Part shown: positions 58,715 to 64,000 of the stretch, piece by piece
Layout of the letters: each line of letters opens with the position of its first letter
Position numbering within the stretch: the first letter of the stretch is position 1
Assembly: GCF_914271485.1 (NCBI RefSeq)
Contig: NZ_CAJZAG010000014.1
Location: 110,912-174,911, forward strand
Length of the DNA stretch: 64,000 nucleotides
DNA from: Cupriavidus pampae
Lineage (GTDB): Bacteria; Pseudomonadota; Gammaproteobacteria; Burkholderiales; Burkholderiaceae
Direction: 5' to 3'
The notes under the pieces: generated by a model
Seen by the model: only the letters and a program-made list of their open reading frames with translations
Database searches by the model: none
Told to the model about the DNA's origin: nothing
Made by a program: the position numbers and the translations under genes

Positions 58715-60637
58715 ATGGACATTTTTGGCCACTACGCCACGCGGTTCGAAGCACGCAAGGAAGAGGAATACACGATCCAGGAGTATCTGGAGATCTGTAA
58801 GAAAGATCCCTCTGCCTACGCGACTGCTGCCGAACGCATGCTCACCGCAATTGGACAGCCCGAACTCGTGGACACGCACCACGATCCTCGGTTGTCCAGA
58901 CTGTTCTTCAACAAGGTCATCCGGGTCTATCCGGCGTTCCGCGATTTCTATGGGATGGAAGACACGATCGAACAGATCGTCTCCTTCTTCAAGCACGCGG
59001 CGCAGGGCCTCGAAGAACGCAAGCAAATCCTCTATCTGCTGGGGCCTCCCGGAGGCGGCAAGTCGTCGCTCGCGGAAAAGCTCAAGGCGCTGATGGAGGA
59101 GGTACCCATCTACGCCCTCAAGGGCTCGCCCATTCATGAATCGCCGCTCGGGCTGTTTGCGCCCGAGGAGGACGGCAAGATTCTGGAGGAGGACTACGGT
59201 ATTCCGGTGCGCTACCTGAATACCATTCCTTCGCCATGGGCGGTCAAGCGGCTGCACGAGTTCAACGGCGACATCACGAAGTTCCGTGTGGTGAAGCTGC
59301 GTCCCTCGGTGCTGGCCCAGATCGCGATCGCGAAAACGGAGCCTGGCGATGAAAACAACCAGGATATCTCCTCGCTGGTCGGCAAGGTTGACATTCGCAA
59401 GCTGGAGGACTTCCCGCAGGACGACCCGGATGCTTATTCCTATTCCGGCGGACTTTGCCTGGCCAACCGTGGCCTTCTCGAGTTCGTCGAAATGTTCAAG
59501 GCGCCAATCAAGGTCCTGCACCCGCTGCTGACCGCGACGCAGGAAGGCAACTACAAGGGCACGGAAGGCTTCGGCGCGATTCCGTTCGACGGCGTCATCC
59601 TGGCGCACTCGAACGAAGCCGAGTGGCAGAGTTTCAAGGCCGACAAGAACAACGAGGCATTCCTCGACCGGATCTATATCGTCAAGGTGCCGTACTGCCT
59701 GCGCGTGTCCGACGAGGTGAAGATCTACGACAAGTTGTTGCGCAGCAGCTCGCTGTCTGCCGCGCCCAACGCGCCGAACACGCTCAAGATGATGGCGCAG
59801 TTCGCGGTGCTCACACGGATCAAGGAGCCCGAGAACTCGAACGTCTTCTCAAAGATGCGCGTCTACGATGGCGAGAGCCTCAAGGACGTGGATCCGAAGG
59901 CGAAGTCGTATCAGGAGTATCGCGACTACGCGGGCATCGACGAGGGCATGAACGGCTTGTCGACACGCTTCGCGTTCAAGGTACTGTCCAAGGTCTTCAA
60001 CTTCGACAACACCGAGGTCGCGGCCAATCCGGTGCATCTGCTCTATGTGCTCGAACAGCAGATCGAGCGTGAGCAGTTTCCGCCGGAGCAGGAAGCCAAG
60101 CTGCTGTCGTATATCAAGGAGTACCTGACCACACCGTTCGTTGAGTTCATCGGCAAGGAGATCCAGACCGCCTATCTGGAGTCCTATTCCGAGTACGGAC
60201 AGAACATCTTCGATCGCTACGTGGTGTTTGCCGACCTCTGGATTCAGGATCAGGAGTACCGCGATCCGAACACCGGCGAAATTCTGGACCGCAACGCGCT
60301 CAACGACGAGCTCGAGAAGGTGGAGAAGCCCGCGGGGATTTCCAACCCCAAGGACTTCCGCAACGAGATCGTGAATTTCGTGCTGCGCGCGCGGGCCAAC
60401 AACGGTGGCAAGAATCCGGTCTGGACCAGCTACGAGAAGCTGCGGATGGTGATCGAGAAGCGGATGTTCTCCACGACGGAGGATCTGCTGCCCGTGATCT
60501 CGTTCAACGCCAAGTCGTCGCGTGAGGATCAGGACAAGCACGAAAACTTCATCAACCGCATGGTGGAGAAGGGATATACGCCGAAGCAGGTGCGATTGCT
60601 GGTGGAGTGGTACCTGCGCGTCAGGAAGTCGTCGTAG
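58715..60637 (+). CDS. prkA: PrkA serine protein kinase (YeaG-type)
   Basis: 640 residues, full family length. An AAA-type N-terminal domain with Walker A LLGPPGGGKSSL (109-119) is preceded by RVYPAFRDFYGMEDTIEQIVSFF. A FAPEEDGKILEEDYGIPVRYL segment and the C-terminal PrkA domain (YSEYGQNIFDRYVVFADLWIQDQEYRDP) follow. In enteric bacteria YeaG and YeaH act in the nitrogen-starvation and stress response. First gene of a three-gene operon with the vWA protein (114-base gap) and SpoVR. Confidence 0.97.
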   Translation: MDIFGHYATRFEARKEEEYTIQEYLEICKKDPSAYATAAERMLTAIGQPELVDTHHDPRLSRLFFNKVIRVYPAFRDFYGMEDTIEQIVSFFKHAAQGLEERKQILYLLGPPGGGKSSLAEKLKALMEEVPIYALKGSPIHESPLGLFAPEEDGKILEEDYGIPVRYLNTIPSPWAVKRLHEFNGDITKFRVVKLRPSVLAQIAIAKTEPGDENNQDISSLVGKVDIRKLEDFPQDDPDAYSYSGGLCLANRGLLEFVEMFKAPIKVLHPLLTATQEGNYKGTEGFGAIPFDGVILAHSNEAEWQSFKADKNNEAFLDRIYIVKVPYCLRVSDEVKIYDKLLRSSSLSAAPNAPNTLKMMAQFAVLTRIKEPENSNVFSKMRVYDGESLKDVDPKAKSYQEYRDYAGIDEGMNGLSTRFAFKVLSKVFNFDNTEVAANPVHLLYVLEQQIEREQFPPEQEAKLLSYIKEYLTTPFVEFIGKEIQTAYLESYSEYGQNIFDRYVVFADLWIQDQEYRDPNTGEILDRNALNDELEKVEKPAGISNPKDFRNEIVNFVLRARANNGGKNPVWTSYEKLRMVIEKRMFSTTEDLLPVISFNAKSSREDQDKHENFINRMVEKGYTPKQVRLLVEWYLRVRKSS

Positions 60638-60751
60638 TCCCCTGACCCACTGTGCTTGAACCTTGCACTTCCACGAGACCGCCCGGGAATGAAGCGAAGC
60701 AGTTCTGAAAAAACCAGATGCCTTCCCGGGCGGTCTCCATAAAGGCGGCTT

Positions 60752-62026
60752 ATGGCAACGGTCATCGACAGGCGCGAGAACGGCGGCAACAAGAGCGCCG
60801 TCAATCAGCAACGCTTTATCAAGCGGTACCGGGAGCAGATTCGGCAAGCGGTGGCGAAGGCGGTGTCCGGCCGCAAGATCATGGACATCGAGCAAAGCGG
60901 TCAGGTGTCGATTCCGGTCAAGGACATCTCCGAGCCGATCTTCCATCACGGTCAGGGTGGCCGGCGGGAATGGATTCACCCCGGCAACAAGAAGTTTGTG
61001 CGCGGTGACAGTTTCGATCGCCAGCAGCAGGGCAGCGGTGGCGGCGGCTCGCGCGCGAGTGACAGCGGCGAGGGCGAGGACGAGTTTGTCTTTACGCTGT
61101 CACGCGAGGACTTCCTGAATTTCTTCTTCGAGGACATGGCGCTGCCGGATCTGGCCAAGCGTCACCTCGCCAAGATTGCCGACGTGCGCAAGGTGCGCGC
61201 CGGTTTCTCCATCGATGGCACGCCGTCCAACCTGTCGATCCTGCGCACGATGCGCAGTTCGCTGGGACGCCGCATTGCGCTGTCGAGCCCCTATCAGAAG
61301 CGCCTGCGCGAGCTCGAGCATGAATACGCCGAGCTGCTCGAGAAGGGCGACCCTTACTCCGAGGAAGCGCTGGCGCTGCAGGAAAAGATGAAGCATCTGC
61401 GCGCGCAGGTCGATCGCGTGCCGTTCATCGAGAAGCTGGACCTGCGCTACAACAATCGCGTGCTGAAGAAGCGCCCGCAGGCGCAGGCCGTGATGTTCTG
61501 CCTGATGGACGTGTCCGGTTCGATGGACGAGAGCCGCAAGGACCTGGCCAAGCGCTTCTTCATGCTGCTGTACCTGTTCCTGAAACGGAACTACGAGCGC
61601 ATCGACGTCGTGTTCATTCGCCACCATACCGTGGCGAAGGAAGTGGAGGAGGAAGACTTCTTCCATTCGCGCGAATCGGGCGGCACCGTGGTGTCGAGCG
61701 CGCTCAAGCTGATGGTCGAGGTGATCCACGATCGCTATCCGCCGGGGCAGTGGAATATCTACTGCGCCCAGGCGTCGGACGGCGACAACTGGGCTGGTGA
61801 CTCCGAACTGTGCGGCCGGTTGCTGCGCGAGGCGATTCTGCCGCTGGTCCAGTATTACGCCTACGTGGAGGTGGCGTCGGAGGAGCCGCAGAACCTCTGG
61901 GAGGAGTACATGACCGTGAAGGGCCAGTTCGACCACTTCGCGATGCAACGGATCATCGGCGCCGACGAGATCTACCCGGTGCTGCACGATCTCTTCCAGA
62001 AGCGCGCGGCCTGGCCGTCGCGATAG
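60752..62026 (+). CDS. YeaH/YhbH family protein (DUF444, vWA-like)
   Basis: 424 residues. A basic N-terminus, EPIFHHGQGGRREWIHPGNKKFVRGD and a Gly/Ser-rich linker with GEGEDEFVFTLSREDFLNFFFEDMALPDL. A vWA-like domain from about 245 has an intact MIDAS (LMDVSGSMDES), then FIRHHTVAKEVEEEDFFHSRESGGTVVSSALKLM. It is the invariant partner of PrkA and SpoVR in Proteobacteria. It is followed 15 bases later by the spoVR gene. Confidence 0.96.
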   Translation: MATVIDRRENGGNKSAVNQQRFIKRYREQIRQAVAKAVSGRKIMDIEQSGQVSIPVKDISEPIFHHGQGGRREWIHPGNKKFVRGDSFDRQQQGSGGGGSRASDSGEGEDEFVFTLSREDFLNFFFEDMALPDLAKRHLAKIADVRKVRAGFSIDGTPSNLSILRTMRSSLGRRIALSSPYQKRLRELEHEYAELLEKGDPYSEEALALQEKMKHLRAQVDRVPFIEKLDLRYNNRVLKKRPQAQAVMFCLMDVSGSMDESRKDLAKRFFMLLYLFLKRNYERIDVVFIRHHTVAKEVEEEDFFHSRESGGTVVSSALKLMVEVIHDRYPPGQWNIYCAQASDGDNWAGDSELCGRLLREAILPLVQYYAYVEVASEEPQNLWEEYMTVKGQFDHFAMQRIIGADEIYPVLHDLFQKRAAWPSR

Positions 62027-62041
62027 CTACAGGGGACGCAT

Positions 62042-63583
62042 ATGGCCTACCTCTCCACGGGTTCCGAATGGACCTTCGAACTGGTGCAACGCTACGACCG
62101 CGAGATTGCCCGCATCGCCGGCGACTTCCAGCTCGACACGTATCCGAACCAGATCGAGATCATCACGGCTGAACAGATGCTCGACGCGTATGCGTCGTCG
62201 GGGCTACCGGTCGGCTACAACCACTGGTCCTATGGCAAGCATTTCCTCTCGTCCGAGCGCAGCTACCAGCGTGGCTACATGGGGCTTGCTTACGAGATCG
62301 TGATCAACTCGAACCCCTGCATCGCGTATCTGATGGAAGAGAACACGATGCCGATGCAGGCGCTGACGATCGCGCATGCGTGCTATGGGCACAACTCGTT
62401 CTTCAAGGGCAATTACCTGTTCCGCGCGTGGACCAATGCGGACGCGATCATCGACTACCTGCTGTTCGCCAAGAACTACGTGGCCGAGTGCGAGCAGCGC
62501 TACGGCGAGCAGGAAGTCGAGGTGCTGCTCGACTCGTGCCATGCGTTGCAGAACTATGGTGTGGATCGCTACAAGCGGCCCAAGAAGCTGTCGATCACCG
62601 AGGAAGCCGCGCGCCAGGCCGAACGCGAGAACTACCTGCAGACGCAGGTGAACGACCTCTGGCGCACGCTGCCGAAACACCGGCATCCGCATCTGCGACT
62701 CGAGGAGGATGAGAACTTCGAACCGGAGATCGTATTCCCGCCGGAGCCGCAGGAGAACCTGCTGTACTTCATCGAGAAGAACGCGCCCAAGCTGCAGCCG
62801 TGGCAGCGGGAGATCGTGCGCATCGTGCGCAAGATCGCGCAGTACTTCTATCCGCAGCGGCAGACCAAGGTGATGAACGAAGGCTGGGCCACGTTCTGGC
62901 ACTACACGATCCTGCATCAGCTGTACGAGGAGAAGCTGGTCAACGATGCGTTTATGCTGGAGTTGCTGCAGGCGCATACCAACGTTATCTACCAGCCGCC
63001 GTATCACAGCCCGTATTACAGCGGTCTGAACCCGTACACGCTGGGCTTCCACATCTTCCAGGATCTGCGCCGCATGTGCGAGAACCCGGACGAGGAAGAC
63101 CGCCGCTGGGCGCCCGAGATCGCCGGCAGCAACTGGCGCGAGACGCTGGACTTCGCGATGCGCAACTTCAAGGACGAGAGCTTTATCCTGCAGTTCCTGT
63201 CCCCACGCGTGATCCGCGAACTCAAACTGTTCTCGGTACTCGACGACGACCGCGAGGGCAAGCTGCGCGTTACCGCGATCCATGACGACGAAGGCTATCG
63301 CACGATTCGCCAGCTGCTGGCGAATCAGTATGACCTGTCGAACATGGAGCCCAACATCCAGGTAACGGGCGTGGACGTCGGTGGCGACCGCTCGCTGACA
63401 CTGCGGCATATCCAGAACGAACGCCGCCCGCTGGCGCAGAACTTTGACGAGGTCATTCGTCACGTGACGCGACTATGGGGCTTTACGGTACGGCTGGAGG
63501 TCGGCTACGAAGACGGCCGCAAGGAAACGAAGTACGAGTGCAAGCCGGAACGGCGACACGGGCAGCAGCGCAAGGCTGCGTAG
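62042..63583 (+). CDS. spoVR: SpoVR family protein (YcgB-type)
   Basis: 513 residues. Conserved segments: YPNQIEIITAEQMLDAYASSGLPVGYNHWSYGKHFL, INSNPCIAYLMEENTMPMQALTIAHACYGHNSFFK, KVMNEGWATFWHYTIL and NPYTLGFHIFQDLRRM. The conserved His/Glu residues (YGH, NEGW) suggest metal binding. It is the third gene of the prkA operon. Named for a Bacillus spore-cortex mutant; the function in non-sporing bacteria is unknown. Confidence 0.97.
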   Translation: MAYLSTGSEWTFELVQRYDREIARIAGDFQLDTYPNQIEIITAEQMLDAYASSGLPVGYNHWSYGKHFLSSERSYQRGYMGLAYEIVINSNPCIAYLMEENTMPMQALTIAHACYGHNSFFKGNYLFRAWTNADAIIDYLLFAKNYVAECEQRYGEQEVEVLLDSCHALQNYGVDRYKRPKKLSITEEAARQAERENYLQTQVNDLWRTLPKHRHPHLRLEEDENFEPEIVFPPEPQENLLYFIEKNAPKLQPWQREIVRIVRKIAQYFYPQRQTKVMNEGWATFWHYTILHQLYEEKLVNDAFMLELLQAHTNVIYQPPYHSPYYSGLNPYTLGFHIFQDLRRMCENPDEEDRRWAPEIAGSNWRETLDFAMRNFKDESFILQFLSPRVIRELKLFSVLDDDREGKLRVTAIHDDEGYRTIRQLLANQYDLSNMEPNIQVTGVDVGGDRSLTLRHIQNERRPLAQNFDEVIRHVTRLWGFTVRLEVGYEDGRKETKYECKPERRHGQQRKAA

Positions 63584-63607
63584 CGGCGGTTCAAACAAGA
63601 AGACAAG

Positions 63608-63634
63608 GCCCAGCGATCAAGCTGGGCTTTTTTT
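63608..63634 (+). terminator. rho-independent terminator of the prkA operon
   Basis: A 7-bp GC stem (GCCCAGC / GCTGGGC), a six-base loop and seven T lie 25 bases past the spoVR stop. Confidence 0.9.
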
Positions 63635-64000
63635 CGTTGCCCTCAACGGGGTTGAAGCCGCCGTTGGCATAACGTGGATGGCAATCCCTCTCCAGTAGGG
63701 CGGCAGCCGTAACGGTAGGAAGCATCCGATGCAACGTCGAGATGCAGTCGAATTTTCCCCTATCGAAGATTAACGGCGCGCTTTCATCAGACTTGAGGTC
63801 GCCGCGGCGAGGGCATCGGCCTGAGCGCGGCGCTGGTGCTTGGTTTCAGCGTGGTGGCAGTCTGCATGCGTCCCGTTACGGCCGCAACCCTTTAACGCTC
63901 GATACGTTCCGAATAAATATTCCAATAGCCGTTCGTATGAAAGTTGCGGCATTTTGACGAATGCCAAAGATGTGTGGATCAGTGCTTTTCGATAAATTTT
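63635..64000. other. right-edge region without a convincing gene
   Basis: One minus-strand frame (63770-63967, 65 codons, TTG or ATG start at 63952, ending AAATSSLMKARR) is open, with a Cys/His segment (GCGRNGTHADCHHAE). It has no ribosome site and no recognised family, so it is not called as a gene. The sequence is AT-richer than the operon to its left. Confidence 0.3.

Noticed and set aside
63770..63967. 65-codon minus-strand frame at the right edge
   Set aside because: Weak start, no ribosome site and no family; mentioned only as part of the edge region.

Overview
The window is high-GC DNA with GTG/TTG starts and many start/stop overlaps. Its gene content (Bug-type solute-binding protein, XapX protein, AcnB, fliLMNOPQR, the PrkA-YeaH-SpoVR trio, giant kinase/ATPase/histidine-kinase hybrids) points to a beta-proteobacterium of the Burkholderiaceae, most like Cupriavidus/Ralstonia. 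This is inferred from gene content; no 16S or tRNA gene was seen.

Region 1 (about 1-22 kb) is a signalling cluster. Two very large multidomain kinases (956-6718 and 14246-18184, both on the minus strand) are each preceded by a single-domain CheY-like receiver. The second is followed by a FixJ/NarL-type response regulator, and another FixJ-type regulator lies at 21263-21916. A shrunken histidine-kinase-like gene sits at 11914-12579 and an AraC regulator follows it. Between the kinases is a tightly overlapping operon: YcaC-like hydrolase, Tat-exported YtcJ-like amidohydrolase, DoxX protein, porin. Related DNA motifs (a GTATTAG half-site, and two copies of a 16-bp palindrome) lie upstream of the kinase operon, the hydrolase operon and a transporter gene. 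This suggests one regulon. In both kinases the Ser/Thr kinase module has lost catalytic-loop residues, and the second has also lost the ATPase module. I regard this as the most interesting system in the window.

Region 2 (19-31 kb) holds a XapX protein, an MFS exporter with a C-terminal extra domain, a complete tripartite efflux operon (HlyD, DHA2 MFS, NodT-type outer-membrane lipoprotein) with a divergent TetR regulator, an unrecognised orphan gene of distinct composition, an MscS-type channel, a phospholipase-D/cardiolipin-synthase-like lipoprotein and an RcsB-like regulator with an RcsAB-like box upstream.

Region 3 (31.8-39.4 kb) is housekeeping: fliLMNOPQR on the minus strand and acnB on the plus strand, with a clear promoter and a palindromic site upstream of acnB. 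A small, apparently decayed toxin-antitoxin-like patch follows (39.4-40.6 kb, orphan HigA).

Region 4 (40.7-52.4 kb) contains an SDR/LysR pair, an ECF sigma/anti-sigma pair, a ModA-like binding protein, two small stress-type proteins (a periplasmic cysteine-repeat protein and CsbD), a 7TM histidine kinase, a thioesterase-like protein, a VirK/YbjX protein and a TPP-dependent enzyme.

Region 5 (52.3-58.1 kb) is a catabolic cluster: acyl-CoA dehydrogenase, MmgE/PrpD protein, MaoC-type hydratase, a Bug receptor and a LysR regulator. Region 6 (58.7-63.6 kb) is the prkA-yeaH-spoVR operon ending in a good terminator.
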